The translations under genes and the position numbers were made by a program. Shown here in pieces: positions 1-8,093 of a stretch of DNA of 42,706 nucleotides (position 1 is the first letter of the stretch; each line of letters opens with the position of its first letter). Source of the DNA: Verrucomicrobiota bacterium (GTDB taxonomy: Bacteria > Verrucomicrobiota > Verrucomicrobiia > Chthoniobacterales > Terrimicrobiaceae); assembly GCA_009886045.1 (NCBI GenBank), contig VFJO01000034.1, positions 1 through 42,706 on the forward strand, in the 5' to 3' direction. A model generated the notes under the pieces. It had not been told where the DNA came from, ran no database searches, and saw only the letters and a program-made list of their open reading frames with translations.

Positions 1-219
1 AAAGGTCGAGAAGGCCAAGGCGCTCTTCATATAGAGCGACATGAAGAGCAAGACGCAGGAAATCCCGAGGTTCACCGCGATGAGTGTGTCCAGCACGAAG
101 GCCGGAATCGGCACAATCATCAGAGCAATGACGCAAACGATAATCGTGGCAATGTAGATGTCCCCGTATCGCCGCGAGGCGAAGGCGAAATTCTGCAACC
201 GCATCAAGAAGGCTTCCAT
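1..219 (-). CDS. sctV: Type III secretion export gate protein SctV (FHIPEP family), N-terminal fragment cut by the window edge
   Basis: This is the inner-membrane export gate of a type III secretion injectisome (YscV/LcrD/FlhA family). Only the first 73 codons are in the window. The visible part starts MEAFLMRLQNF, carries a short basic stretch (ASRRYGD), and then two hydrophobic segments; the first contains the family-typical MIVPIPAFVLD and is followed by NLGISCVLLF. The ATG at 219 overlaps the stop of the yscY-like gene by one base (TGATG), so the two are probably translationally coupled. Position after sctW, sycN-, yscX- and yscY-like genes matches lcrD in Yersinia. FlhA of flagella has a similar N-terminus, but these neighbours favour an injectisome. 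Confidence 0.88.
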   Translation of the reverse strand, partial: MEAFLMRLQNFAFASRRYGDIYIATIIVCVIALMIVPIPAFVLDTLIAVNLGISCVLLFMSLYMKSALAFSTF

Positions 220-584
220 CACAGTCCGCCTCCCTCTTCCCGCCGGGATTTGAGAAATTCGAGAGCCTCGGAGTCGCTTTCCGAGGTATTTCCGAGGCGG
301 CGGGCGGATATGGCTTTGACCAGGTGGCAGAGTGGCTCCTCATCCGGCGGAAGGCCGAGTTCCAAGGCCTTGGAGGCACTGGCGGCGGCCTCGGGGTTTT
401 TTTCGAGAGCCAATTGGATCGTGGCCAGCGTGCGCCAGGCGGTGGGATTCATGGCATCCACCACGGTCATCAGTTCGAAGTAGCCAATGGCGCGTTCTGG
501 GCGGCCGTAGCGGGCATTCAGGTAGCCAAGAAGATGGAGTGTCTCCCGCACGGTCTGGATCGGCATGGAATTGGAGTCCGCCAT
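219..584 (-). CDS. yscY: YscY-like TPR chaperone of type III secretion
   Basis: A 121-residue, mostly helical protein. Residues about 13-35 (LHLLGYLNARYGRPERAIGY) and 48-70 resemble tetratricopeptide units, and the spacing recalls the N-terminal half of Yersinia YscY (an LLxxGWLQxxxGxxERA stretch, from memory). In Ysc-type systems YscY is a small cytoplasmic chaperone that binds YscX, and the pair interacts with the export gate SctV. Here the gene sits 5 bp after the yscX-like gene and directly before sctV, which is the same order. The start is the ATG at 584. A generic TPR chaperone of the SycD class is the alternative, but gene order argues for YscY. Confidence 0.78.
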   Translation of the reverse strand: MADSNSMPIQTVRETLHLLGYLNARYGRPERAIGYFELMTVVDAMNPTAWRTLATIQLALEKNPEAAASASKALELGLPPDEEPLCHLVKAISARRLGNTSESDSEALEFLKSRREEGGGL

Positions 585-589
585 TGAAA

Positions 590-988
590 TCAGCCGCCGA
601 TCATGACCCTGCGCAGGGCCTCGAGGAGTTGAAGATTTTCACAGTCCTCCTGAAGCAGGGCGAGGCCCGACTGGAAGGCTTCGTCACGGCGAGGATAGCC
701 CGCCCGCAGATCGCGCAGACGCCCGCTGAGATTGTCCAGATGCTGACTGTAGGAGGCGGCTCCAATGAGGCTGGAGGTCATCTCACGCGGCTTGAGCGAG
801 TCGATGAGAAACAAATCCACCGCCTGATCTTGAAAAAGACTGGCCAACTTGCTTGGCACAGCCTGCTCGCTCATCGAGGGGCGGTTCAAGGGCAGCGTCG
901 GTGAACTCTGGCCGCTGGCGGCGTAGGAGACCTTCTCGATTCCGGTGCGGAAATCGAGGGCGCCAGTGGAGTTGGTGACGGAGGCCAT
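590..988 (-). CDS. yscX: YscX-like type III secretion protein
   Basis: A 132-residue protein with a Ser/Thr-rich, probably flexible N-terminus containing GIEKVS near residue 17, and a helical C-terminus ending ALLQEDCENLQLLEALRRVM. Both features recall Yersinia YscX (GIEKLS near the N-terminus and a Leu-rich amphipathic C-terminal helix, from memory). YscX is an early secreted component that needs YscY as chaperone and is found in the Ysc family of injectisomes. The gene lies between the sycN-like and yscY-like genes, as in Yersinia. Sequence similarity alone is weak for so small a protein, so the call rests heavily on synteny. Confidence 0.7.
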   Translation of the reverse strand: MASVTNSTGALDFRTGIEKVSYAASGQSSPTLPLNRPSMSEQAVPSKLASLFQDQAVDLFLIDSLKPREMTSSLIGAASYSQHLDNLSGRLRDLRAGYPRRDEAFQSGLALLQEDCENLQLLEALRRVMIGG

Positions 989-1000
989 TCGGAGCGCAGA

Positions 1001-1369
1001 CTATACAGCTTCCGCCATATTGTGAAGTTTTGTGAGGCGGTCGAAGGCTTCAAGCACATCGGCACCACGGAGGCCGTCCACGGAGAGCGTTTCCATCAAA
1101 ACATTGGTCCTGCCGAAATCCGTGCGGCGGCAGCGCACGCCCTGACCCTCGTTTTTTTCAAAGTGGAGAAGCTCCAGCAAACGCGCAGCCGAAGGCGTGT
1201 GGGGATACTGGTGCGAGCGCGAGAGGCTCACAAAAAGCTCCTCCCCGCTCGAGACGAGGCAAAGCGTGTCGGAGGGCTCGATTTCCAGCACAAGATCGCC
1301 ACCGGGGGAAAGTTCCAACCCGCCCATTCCCAGAAGCTCGCCAAATTCCCTGATGATGGAGTCAATCAT
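1001..1369 (-). CDS. sycN: SycN-like class I type III secretion chaperone (CesT/Tir fold)
   Basis: A 122-residue acidic protein. It begins MIDSIIREFGELLGM, like the first helix of CesT-type chaperones, followed by alternating strands (DLVLEIEPSDTLCLVSSGEELFVSLSR written here in parts: DLVLEIEPSD, TLCLVSSG, EELFVSLSR) and a C-terminal helix. SycN in Yersinia pairs with YscB and holds the gatekeeper YopN in the cytoplasm. The ATG at 1369 overlaps the sctW stop by 4 bp (ATGA), which ties this chaperone to the gatekeeper just upstream. No YscB partner gene is visible in the window. Confidence 0.72.
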   Translation of the reverse strand: MIDSIIREFGELLGMGGLELSPGGDLVLEIEPSDTLCLVSSGEELFVSLSRSHQYPHTPSAARLLELLHFEKNEGQGVRCRRTDFGRTNVLMETLSVDGLRGADVLEAFDRLTKLHNMAEAV

Positions 1370-2559
1370 CCGAGAGCCGCCTCCTCTTCGTCGATGGAGT
1401 GGTCGATCGCCTTCTGCATGGCATCGAGGACGCGCTCGCGGGTTTCGGGTTTGTCATAGGCGCGCGGGGGAAGATTCCTCGCCACATCGCGGAACTGGGT
1501 GAGGAAATTGATGGTCGGTTCGAGCGGCGGAAGGTTGAAGTCGGATGCCATGCGAAGGAAGTCGGCATCGGAGACGCGACCGCCGTTGGCCGAGTCCAGC
1601 ATGCCGGTCATCAAACGGAAGGGAGCCACCGGCACAGAGTTGTTGGTGGATTTATGGAATTTTGAAAGCAGGTCGCGGCAAGAGGCGTGGGCATTTCCCA
1701 GAAAGCGCACCTGATACAAACCATCGACCACTTCGCCCAACCGCGCAGGCTCGCCCGAGGGACGCGTGGCCGCGAGATCCGCTGCCAGTGCGCTTGAGAG
1801 AAAGTCGATCGTTACCGAGAAGTGCTTCTCAAATTCTGGCCCATCCGCCACGGGACTGGCCCCGGGAGTGTCCGGCCCACCGTTGAATTGGCCGAGGTGC
1901 ATGGCTATGTATCGGTAGGATTCCGAGGGCGACTGGTAACCGAGCACCGCCTGACGGTAGAAATCCCGCACATCGCCGGCATCATCCGGACGGGATTGAA
2001 CGAGATCGTTGAGAACCGGCGCGATGTTGTTGCCGGCGGCGATCGCAGGCCCGTGCTCCTTCTCCAGCTTCGCTCCGTATTCCTGCAAATGCTCGCGCAA
2101 GGCCTCTTCGGAAGTGCCATCCCCTCCCCCGCCACCAAGGTCTGCGGCCATGGCTTGGATGACGCCGAAGCGCACCGAGGGATCGGGAAAGATTTTTTCC
2201 ATCTCCTCGGAGAGTTCGTTGAAATTGTTCTCCCTCTGCATCCGGCGCAGGAGAGCCGCGAAGCGCAGGAGCCCGGCGGAACTCTGCATCTCCGGAAACA
2301 TCTTGGCGATGGCCGCCCGCATCTTCTGGGCCTTGGCATCGGCCCCCTGGCGGCTCTGGGATTTCACGGGAGCCTCGGTTTCAGGCTCGAAAAACTTCGT
2401 CGGATCGTTGATGTCCAATCCCGCCTCCGAGGGGTTTTTTCCTCCAGCGGTGATCCTCCGCCCCTGATAGGTGCCCATGACATCATCCAGCGAGGACTTG
2501 ACGGCATTGGACATCACTTCGGCATTGCTGACTTGGCGTGAAGTAATACTTGGGCCCAT
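1366..2559 (-). CDS. sctW: Type III secretion gatekeeper SctW (YopN-TyeA fusion, HrpJ family)
   Basis: A 397-residue, helix-rich protein without membrane segments. The N-terminal 90 residues are polar and disordered-looking, as expected for a secretion signal and chaperone-binding region. Residues about 95-130 (LLRFAALLRRM, FNELSEEMEKIFPDPSVRFG) fit the first HrpJ/YopN helical repeats, and the C-terminal 100 residues have the length and position of TyeA. Yersinia encodes YopN and TyeA separately; a single long protein like this occurs in several other systems. The gatekeeper holds back effector export until contact or translocator secretion is complete. It is the first gene of the cassette seen here; the start is the ATG at 2559. 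Confidence 0.8.
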   Translation of the reverse strand: MGPSITSRQVSNAEVMSNAVKSSLDDVMGTYQGRRITAGGKNPSEAGLDINDPTKFFEPETEAPVKSQSRQGADAKAQKMRAAIAKMFPEMQSSAGLLRFAALLRRMQRENNFNELSEEMEKIFPDPSVRFGVIQAMAADLGGGGGDGTSEEALREHLQEYGAKLEKEHGPAIAAGNNIAPVLNDLVQSRPDDAGDVRDFYRQAVLGYQSPSESYRYIAMHLGQFNGGPDTPGASPVADGPEFEKHFSVTIDFLSSALAADLAATRPSGEPARLGEVVDGLYQVRFLGNAHASCRDLLSKFHKSTNNSVPVAPFRLMTGMLDSANGGRVSDADFLRMASDFNLPPLEPTINFLTQFRDVARNLPPRAYDKPETRERVLDAMQKAIDHSIDEEEAALG

Positions 2560-2611
2560 GAGGAAGGTTTTAGCTAAACGCGAATACCGGCGGCCGCAAG
2601 CTCGAATCCCA

Positions 2612-3739
2612 TCAATCGAAGATCAGCACCGCATAGGCGGCGAAGAGGACCAGGTGCACCGCGCCTGCGAGCATGTTGGTGCGGTTGCCGGCGAAGACCA
2701 GTATCGATGAAAAAAAAGTGGCAAAAAGAAGAACCAACTCTACAGGCGCGAGTCCCAAGATGATGTGCTGACCCGTGAGGGCGCTGATGCCCAGGGCGGC
2801 CGGCACGGTGAGACCGATGGTGGCCAAGGCAGAGCCAAGAACGATATTGACCGTGCGTTGGAGCGTATTCTGCAGCGCGGCCTTGCAGGCGGCCAGTCCC
2901 TCGGGAGCAAGGACGAGCAAAGCCACCACGAAACCGGCAAGGGCCTGGGGCGCTTGCAAGGCGGAAATGCCATACTCGAGCACAATGGCGATCTTTTTGG
3001 AAAGCAGAACGATCGGCAGCAGTGAAAGGACAAGAAAAATGGCGTGATAAGCCGTGGAATGCGTTTCCGGGTGACCATGTTCAGAGTTTAGTTCCCCCTC
3101 CTCCGCTGGATGCTCGAAAAAATCCCGATGGCGAGTGGATTGGAGGAACAAGAAAATGCCGTAGAGACCAATGGAAGCGATCGCCACAAAGCCGAACACC
3201 AAGGGCGAGGCGGAACCGACACCCCCGGATTTGCTAAAGGTAGGAAGAACAAGAGCCAGAAAAGCCAAGCAAAGGATCACGACGAGGTAACTCCGGGCCC
3301 CCTCGAGGTTGAAAACCTGCCGATGGTGACGCAGACCCCCGAGAAGCAGTGTGATACCAAGCATGCCGTTCAGAACGATCATGAGAACCGAGAACATGGT
3401 ATCCCTCGCCAGCGTGGGATTTCCAGAGCCATTGAGCATGAGGGCACAGATCATAACGACCTCAATGGAAATCACCGCGAGCGTGAGGATGAGTGTTCCA
3501 TAGGGCTCTCCGAGCTTCACTGCCAGGCACTCGGCATGATGCACCACGCCGAAGGAAAGCCAGAGCATAACGGCAAACATCGCCGCAAAAGATCCGGCAG
3601 CCATCGCTGCACTCCCATTGCCGCCCAAGACGGCACTCCCACCAAGAGAAAAGACCACCACCACGAGAATGCCCACCCATAAGGCCATTTCACTTTTGAT
3701 GATGCCGAATAAACTGATCTTCGCGTTTTTCGAGTCCAC
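2612..3739 (-). CDS. chaA: ChaA-type Ca2+(Na+)/H+ antiporter
   Basis: A 375-residue polytopic inner-membrane protein with about ten or eleven hydrophobic segments. Residues about 67-90 contain HHAECLAVKLGEPYGTLILT followed by ISIEVVMI, the first acidic alpha-repeat motif of the calcium/cation exchanger superfamily; a second region near residue 260 (LVLAPEGLAACKAAL) is the matching repeat. An acidic/His-rich cytoplasmic loop (FFEHPAEEGELNSEHGHPE) separates the two halves. Length fits E. coli ChaA. The start is a GTG at 3739; an in-frame stop lies 4 codons upstream, so no longer form is possible. A truncated near-identical copy lies at 5209-5832. Confidence 0.88.
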   Translation of the reverse strand: MDSKNAKISLFGIIKSEMALWVGILVVVVFSLGGSAVLGGNGSAAMAAGSFAAMFAVMLWLSFGVVHHAECLAVKLGEPYGTLILTLAVISIEVVMICALMLNGSGNPTLARDTMFSVLMIVLNGMLGITLLLGGLRHHRQVFNLEGARSYLVVILCLAFLALVLPTFSKSGGVGSASPLVFGFVAIASIGLYGIFLFLQSTRHRDFFEHPAEEGELNSEHGHPETHSTAYHAIFLVLSLLPIVLLSKKIAIVLEYGISALQAPQALAGFVVALLVLAPEGLAACKAALQNTLQRTVNIVLGSALATIGLTVPAALGISALTGQHIILGLAPVELVLLFATFFSSILVFAGNRTNMLAGAVHLVLFAAYAVLIFD

Positions 3740-4235
3740 CTGCTCGGCTTAAGGCAAACCCCCTCTCCGTGGCAATGAGTTTCGGATTTGCAGCGCACAA
3801 TCAATGATTGGGAAAATAAAAGCGCCGCTCGGCACGGATACTGCCGGGCAGCTCTACCTCGCCAATGGCCCGTTGGAGCCAAGGTCTTAGGGACGCGCCC
3901 GCCCTCGGGTGCGCCAGCAGTGGCTCCCGCAAGCTGAGTAGGAAAAAACCGCCTCAAGCTGGTGGAATTTACGACATCTCGGAGGCCAGACGCGCTCGAT
4001 GATTAACGCGCTCTTGGGGACTATTTTGTCCCGCGCTGATGTGCTTTCCACCGCCTCGCCACTGACGCAGCACACGAGCAGTGCACTACCTCCTGCACTG
4101 GTGCGGCATCCCCACACCACTTTTCGCGATAATGCTTGTCCCTATCCAGAAATGGTCAAGGACTCCGCTTCTCCTGATACTAGTTTCTGTGTGTGAAACA
4201 TTGTCTTTGCCAACAAAGACTCGACAAACGCAAAC
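3740..4235. other. Gene-free stretch between chaA and the cupredoxin gene
   Basis: No open frame here has recognisable protein features. The part from about 3840 to 4130 is GC-rich with several short complementary runs (for example gcgcccgccctcgggtgcgc near 3894) and looks like non-coding or decayed DNA. I see no riboswitch or tRNA. The part next to chaA should hold its promoter, but I cannot pick out convincing -35/-10 boxes. Confidence 0.4.
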
Positions 4236-4826
4236 TTAGATTTTGCAGAGTTTACGCAGAGATTTGCGGGAAGTGTAAACCACGCAAAGAAACCCCAGTG
4301 CAAAGAGTGCATATGTCGAAGGCTCTGGAACGACACTGAACTTTCCGGCCATGAGAACATGGTCTGTGACAGTGCAGGTATACCAATAATCGCCGAGTTG
4401 ATTCGGGATCCAAGTAATCGCCGCGCCCGGTGCTCCTGGGTTTGCCGTGAGAAATGTGGCATTAGAAATATCTGTCGAAACGGTGGTGGTTCGTCTGTAA
4501 TTTCCATCTGCCCCGATCATGAAAGCGGCTGCGCTATTATCCATGATAGCAAAGGGGTGTGCAGTGGATGTCCGCTGAAAAGTGTAGGTCTGTCCTAAAG
4601 TGAGAACCAATGTAGGGTCGGCAATGTTTGAGAAACTGGCAGGCGGATTCCCCGTCGGGTCGGTCCAATTAAACAGGAAATCTGATGCCCCACTGTCTCC
4701 GATGGTAAAGCCCACACCCTCCGATACAGAATAAAGGCTTGTGCCAGTGTTCAAGGTGAGGGCGTGGGTTGTTGGAATGGCTGTGAATGCTGTGAGAGCA
4801 AGTGTGAGTAGGAGTAAGGTTTTCAT
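4236..4826 (-). CDS. Secreted cupredoxin-like protein with PEP-CTERM sorting tail
   Basis: A 196-residue exported protein. Residues 1-22 are a signal peptide (hydrophobic core ending THA). The middle is beta-rich and ends in a plastocyanin-like ligand loop: His90 in the AHPF motif, then Cys151, His156 and Met159 in YWYTCTVTDHVLM, a plausible type 1 copper set. Residues 167-196 form a PEP-CTERM tail: PEPSTYALF, a hydrophobic helix and a basic end (SRKSLRK). Such tails are known to direct proteins through an exosortase to the cell surface or exopolysaccharide. The protein could be a small electron carrier or a copper-binding surface protein; no partner gene is adjacent. The exosortase is not in the window. 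Confidence 0.8.
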   Translation of the reverse strand: MKTLLLLTLALTAFTAIPTTHALTLNTGTSLYSVSEGVGFTIGDSGASDFLFNWTDPTGNPPASFSNIADPTLVLTLGQTYTFQRTSTAHPFAIMDNSAAAFMIGADGNYRRTTTVSTDISNATFLTANPGAPGAAITWIPNQLGDYWYTCTVTDHVLMAGKFSVVPEPSTYALFALGFLCVVYTSRKSLRKLCKI

Positions 4827-4866
4827 GGTTTAGAATTATGCGAATCGGGCTGCATTTTTAGTTACA

Positions 4867-4883
4867 ACAAATTTTGAATTTGT
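4867..4883. promoter_or_regulatory. Perfect inverted repeat upstream of the cupredoxin gene, possible operator
   Basis: The sequence reads ACAAATT-ttg-AATTTGT: two 7-bp arms around 3 bases, 40 bp upstream of the start codon at 4826, in AT-rich DNA. Its size and place suit a dimeric repressor site or an upstream promoter element. There is no second copy nearby and no linked regulator gene, so function is a guess. Confidence 0.35.
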
Positions 4884-4929
4884 GCAACATCGTCATCCGC
4901 TCTCTGGTTTTTTGCATTTGTAAAAATCA

Positions 4930-5308
4930 ATCAGTTAACTAACGCGGCGCGTGGTTCACTACCCATCTTCATCGGCACGCTGCCGCGCAAAGAATGGGGC
5001 GCAACGCCCATCGAAAAGCAATGGTAGGGTCGCCGCGCCGTCGGGGACCCATGTTTGCGGCGAAGCCGCCTTTGTTTAGAAGCGTGTTCGAATTTGCAAA
5101 CCGGTTCCCGAACCCATCAACGCCCAGGAGACGGCGCTTCGCACCTGAAGCTTGGGACGACACGGAGGTCATCCCTCCATTGTTTGGATCCGCTGGGGCG
5201 AGCCGACCCTACCCAGATGGAACGATCCACGCGCCGAACGCGCACATCGCCGCGGCAACGCCCATCGATCCTCTGAAGGGCGATGCTCCGTCGGCGCCCA
5301 CGCGTGCG
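4930..5308. repeat. Dispersed-repeat-like, non-coding block joined to the truncated chaA copy
   Basis: This GC-rich block contains the core ggtagggtcg near 5025 and its inverted relative cgaccctacc near 5206, and two copies of caacgcccatcga/t near 5003 and 5257. The look is that of a degenerate dispersed intergenic repeat. It replaces the 3' half of the second chaA copy: similarity to chaA ends at about 5308. Open frames through it lack protein-like composition. Copy number elsewhere in the genome cannot be seen from here. Confidence 0.35.
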
Positions 5309-5832
5309 GCGGAACCGACACCCCCAGTTCGGCTGAAGGTCGGCAGAACCAGGGCAAGGAAGGCCAGACAGGAGAGAACAATGAGATAACTCCGCGCACC
5401 TTCGAGATTGAACACCTGCCGGTGATGACACAAACCACTGAGCAGCAGAGTGATGCCAAGCATGCTATTAAGAACGATCATGAGAACCGAGAACATGGTA
5501 GCCCTCGCTAGGGTTGGATTTCCAGAGCCATTGAGCATCAAGGCACAGATCATGACCACCTCAATGGAAATGACCGAAAGCGTGAGGATAAGCGTTTCGT
5601 ATGGCTCGCCAAGCTTGACTGCCAAGCACTCCGCATGGTGCACCACACCAAAGGAAAGCCAGAGCATGATCGCGAATATCACCGCAAACGATCCCGCAGC
5701 CGCACCTCCTGTGGAGCCCAACAACTCACTCCCGCCAATGTAGAAAACAAGCACCGCAAGGAGGCCCACCCAGAGCGCCAACTCACTTTTCATAACGCCC
5801 GCCAAACCGATCGTGGCGTTTTTGGAATTCAC
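5209..5832 (-). pseudogene. 3'-truncated second copy of chaA
   Basis: The first 178 or so residues match the intact antiporter at 2612-3739 nearly throughout, including the GTG start, the HHAECLAVKLGEPY motif and the LNGSGNPTLAR stretch. Similarity stops abruptly after GGVGSA at about 5308; the rest of the frame (to 5209) runs into repeat-like DNA and encodes an unrelated Arg/Ala-rich tail. The second alpha-repeat needed for transport is missing, so the product should not work as an exchanger. Most differences from the intact copy are conservative, which suggests an old duplicate that was functional before the truncation. Confidence 0.85.
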
Positions 5833-5973
5833 TAACTCATGTTTAGAGCAAATGACAACGACACCGAATGGGGTTTCGGTGTGTTCTGCGAAATCAGGAG
5901 TGGCCCGGGAAGGATCGGCGGAACGAATCTGCTCGCATCAGGCTTTCGGAGTGCCGTTCTTCGGTTTGCTTCA

Positions 5974-6450
5974 TTATGTTTGCGATTTGGTGTGCATGGG
6001 GAAGTTGACCAAGCCGTAATGATCGTGGAGTCGTTCGTTGCTGTAGGCGTCTCCATAATGCGCTTGGGTTTTGGCGTGTTTCTTCCACAGCCATCGCCTC
6101 ATGCGCTCTCTCATCTGCCACTGCATTTTATCGAACACCCGCGAGCTATTGGCGTAATGAAAGTAGCCGATCCATCCCCTCACCCGGCGATTGACGCGGG
6201 CGATGACCTCATCGGGTTCCTTCCACATGGTGCTCCGGGTAGTCTCCTCCCGGATCGCCTCCCGCAGTTTGCCACAGCTTTTCGGGCTGCGCTCACAGTG
6301 AGGATAGTGCCTGCCACTTCGCGCTTTCCTCCACGCCAGCCGGAACCCAAGGAACTCGAGACTCTCTTTCTCGAAGTCCACGGTTCGTGTCTTCTTCTCG
6401 TTGAGCTTGCCCCCCTTTTCTGCAACCAGATTTTTCAGCCGACTGTACAT
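5974..6450 (-). pseudogene. Group II intron reverse transcriptase/maturase, C-terminal fragment
   Basis: About 155 residues match the end of the reverse transcriptase and the maturase (X) domain: LNEKKTRTVDFEKESLEFLGF, cut here to LEFLGFRLAWRK, then CGKLREAIREET, RVNRRVRGWIGYFHYAN and MRRWLWKKHAKTQ, ending near NFPMHTKSQT. The catalytic YADD box and everything before it are absent. The frame is broken off at about 6440-6455, exactly where IS66 sequence begins on the other strand. I could not identify intron domain V downstream of the stop, so the ribozyme may be degraded as well. Confidence 0.83.
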
Positions 6451-7549
6451 CGCCGCTCCCTGCCTGCTTGCAACCGTGGCGGTCTCCAAATACTGCAACT
6501 ACCTTCCGCTCTTCAGGCAGGAGATGATTTTCAAAACCCGCCACGGAGGGTCGTTGCCGCGATCGACGCTGGCAAGATGGATGGAACTCATCGCATTTTG
6601 GTTGCGGCCCATTTACGAAATCATTCGCACCACAGTTATGGACAACAAGTATGTCCAGATTGACGAACGGAGACGCAGGGCAGCGGCGACATAGACTGCC
6701 GCAGGCAGCCCGAAGGGTGCGCAGGCCGGGAGGCCGTAGCATCAAACGCCCGTGTCCTATCTTGCACCCGGGAATGGAAAAACCAAACAAGGCTACTTGT
6801 GGACAGCGCATGCGCCCAGACTCGGTGTGGTCTTCCAATGGAAGACTGGACGGGGCGCAGCCTGCTTGAAAAACATCGTTCCTGTGAACTTTCGTGGCGT
6901 GCTGCAATGCGACGCCTATGCGGCTTATCCTGCTTTCGCCAGCAAACGCGAAGGCGTCGAACTGGAGGGATGCTGGGCCCATACGCGGCGGCACTTCCAC
7001 GAGGCCCGCGAACATGTGCCACTGCGCGCCAACTGGGTCCTGTATCAAATCCAAAATCCCTACCGAATCGAAGCACGCCTGTTCAAAATCAAGGCTGGGC
7101 CTGCATTGAGAGCGGCCGAACGAACCGCTCAAAGCGCGATGGTATTGAACCGCCTCAAGCGAGCACTCGAAAAAATGGAGGCATCCCAAAGGCATCTCCC
7201 ATCGAGCACATTTGGAAAAGCCATCAGCTACACCCTCTCGCACTGGGATCTTCTCACCAAGTATGTCGCCAATGGCCGCATCGAAATTGACAACAATGGT
7301 GTGGAAAATGCGATTCGACCAACGGCCATTGGTAAGAAGAACTGGCTGTTTTTCGGAGATGCCGAGGCCGGACAGCGCAGCGCCGTGATCTACACGATTA
7401 TCGAAAGTTGCCGCAGACGCGGTATCGATCCGCATGAGTATCTACGCGACGTGCTCACCCGCATCACCGAGACCTCAAGCTGGCAAGTCGCCGACCTCAC
7501 CCCAGAAAAATGGGCGGACAAGAAGCTCTCGCTGAAAAAGGCGGCGTAG
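6449..7549 (+). pseudogene. IS66-family transposase (TnpC) remnant, 5'-truncated and interrupted
   Basis: The reading frame carries the C-terminal two thirds of an IS66 DDE transposase: APCLLATVAVSKYCNYLPLF, RSTLARWMELIAFWLRPIYE, YVQIDE (first catalytic Asp), YLAPGNGKTKQGYLW, CDAYAAYPAF (second Asp), CWAHTRRHFHEA, and NNGVENAIRPTAIGKKNWLF (catalytic Glu). The N-terminal region and the partner genes tnpA/tnpB are missing. At 6668-6745 a 78-bp insertion places a TAG stop right after the first catalytic Asp-Glu; removing it restores IDETPVSYLAPG in frame. No terminal inverted repeats could be assigned. The element is dead. Confidence 0.88.
6668..6745. mobile_element. Precise 78-bp hairpin-rich insertion inside the IS66 transposase
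   Basis: The transposase frame reads GACGAA before 6668 and ACGCCC from 6746, and joining these flanks gives the expected family sequence. The inserted segment is GC-rich and contains CTGCC-gca-GGCAG, GGCC-ggga-GGCC and CCC-gaa-GGG type hairpins. A 2-bp target duplication (AA) is possible at the right edge. It looks like a REP-like or other non-autonomous mini-element; no second copy is in the window. Confidence 0.6.
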
Positions 7550-7567
7550 ATGCTGTAAGTGTCGAGT

Positions 7568-8012
7568 CTTCGATGGAGCCCCAGATGCGCTTGCGGCTCT
7601 CACGCAGAGTGGTGCTTGTGCAAAGGACCTTCGTATCAAGCGGGGCCGCGAGCCAATTCACGATGCCCCAGACAGCCGCCGTGTCGGTCTTGGAGCTGCT
7701 CGCGCAGCCGCTCACAGAGCTGAAGTTGTAAATGCACCACTCCTCAATCATCCGCTCCCCCCACGGGTTTCTGAAAAAGGGTTTGCGGCTTGTGGCGGGC
7801 CACAGCATCGCGACGACATTCCAGAAGTGCTCGGCCTTCCCAAGCCCGCCATCAGCGACTGAGAGGCCAGATAAAAAACAGACGAGTTCGATCTGGAGTT
7901 GGTTCATTTCGCCCCAGTCGCGCCCGTATAAAAAATTTCCGGGAATCGGGGGTTGCGTGGCGACTACGGGACTAACGGGTTTTTTCCCGGCTCTGGTTTT
8001 TTTATTTGCCAT
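7568..8012 (-). pseudogene. Phage terminase large subunit-like fragment (prophage remnant)
   Basis: An ATG at 8012 opens a frame of about 148 meaningful residues. After a Lys-rich start comes a helical segment, then FFRNPWGERMIEEWCIYNF, a degenerate P-loop (GCASSSKTD, residues 102-110) and WGIVNWLAAPLDTKVLCTST followed by ESRKRIWGSI, the pattern of a terminase ATPase with its adenine/strand region. The protein then stops being terminase-like at about 7568 and runs into the end of the IS66 remnant. The nuclease domain is lost. Its closeness to the 3' end of a tRNA gene fits an eroded integrated phage. The family assignment is from motif reading only. Confidence 0.6.
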
Positions 8013-8045
8013 AGCCTTTTTGTAAGTCGCTGGTGAGAGGTATCA

Positions 8046-8067
8046 ACTTGTCACTACTTGTCACTAC
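8046..8067. repeat. Tandem 10-bp direct repeat beside tRNA-Glu
   Basis: The unit acttgtcact occurs twice in a row, followed by ac, 27 bp from the 3' end of the tRNA gene and 33 bp before the terminase fragment. Such short repeats often flank integrase core sites, but no integrase gene or matching tRNA-end copy is visible here. Confidence 0.45.
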
Positions 8068-8093
8068 CAGACCTAAGTCGTTGATAATCAAAG

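Noticed and set aside
3740-3900. Mn2+-type riboswitch upstream of chaA
   Set aside because: The conserved loops of the yybP-ykoY element could not be found on the minus strand.
3887-4120. Minus-strand 77-codon frame upstream of chaA
   Set aside because: Cys/Arg/Ser-rich without domain pattern or start context; looks like non-coding DNA.
4994-5389. Plus-strand frame rich in Arg and Pro through the repeat-like block
   Set aside because: It runs across the junction with the truncated chaA and has no protein-like composition.
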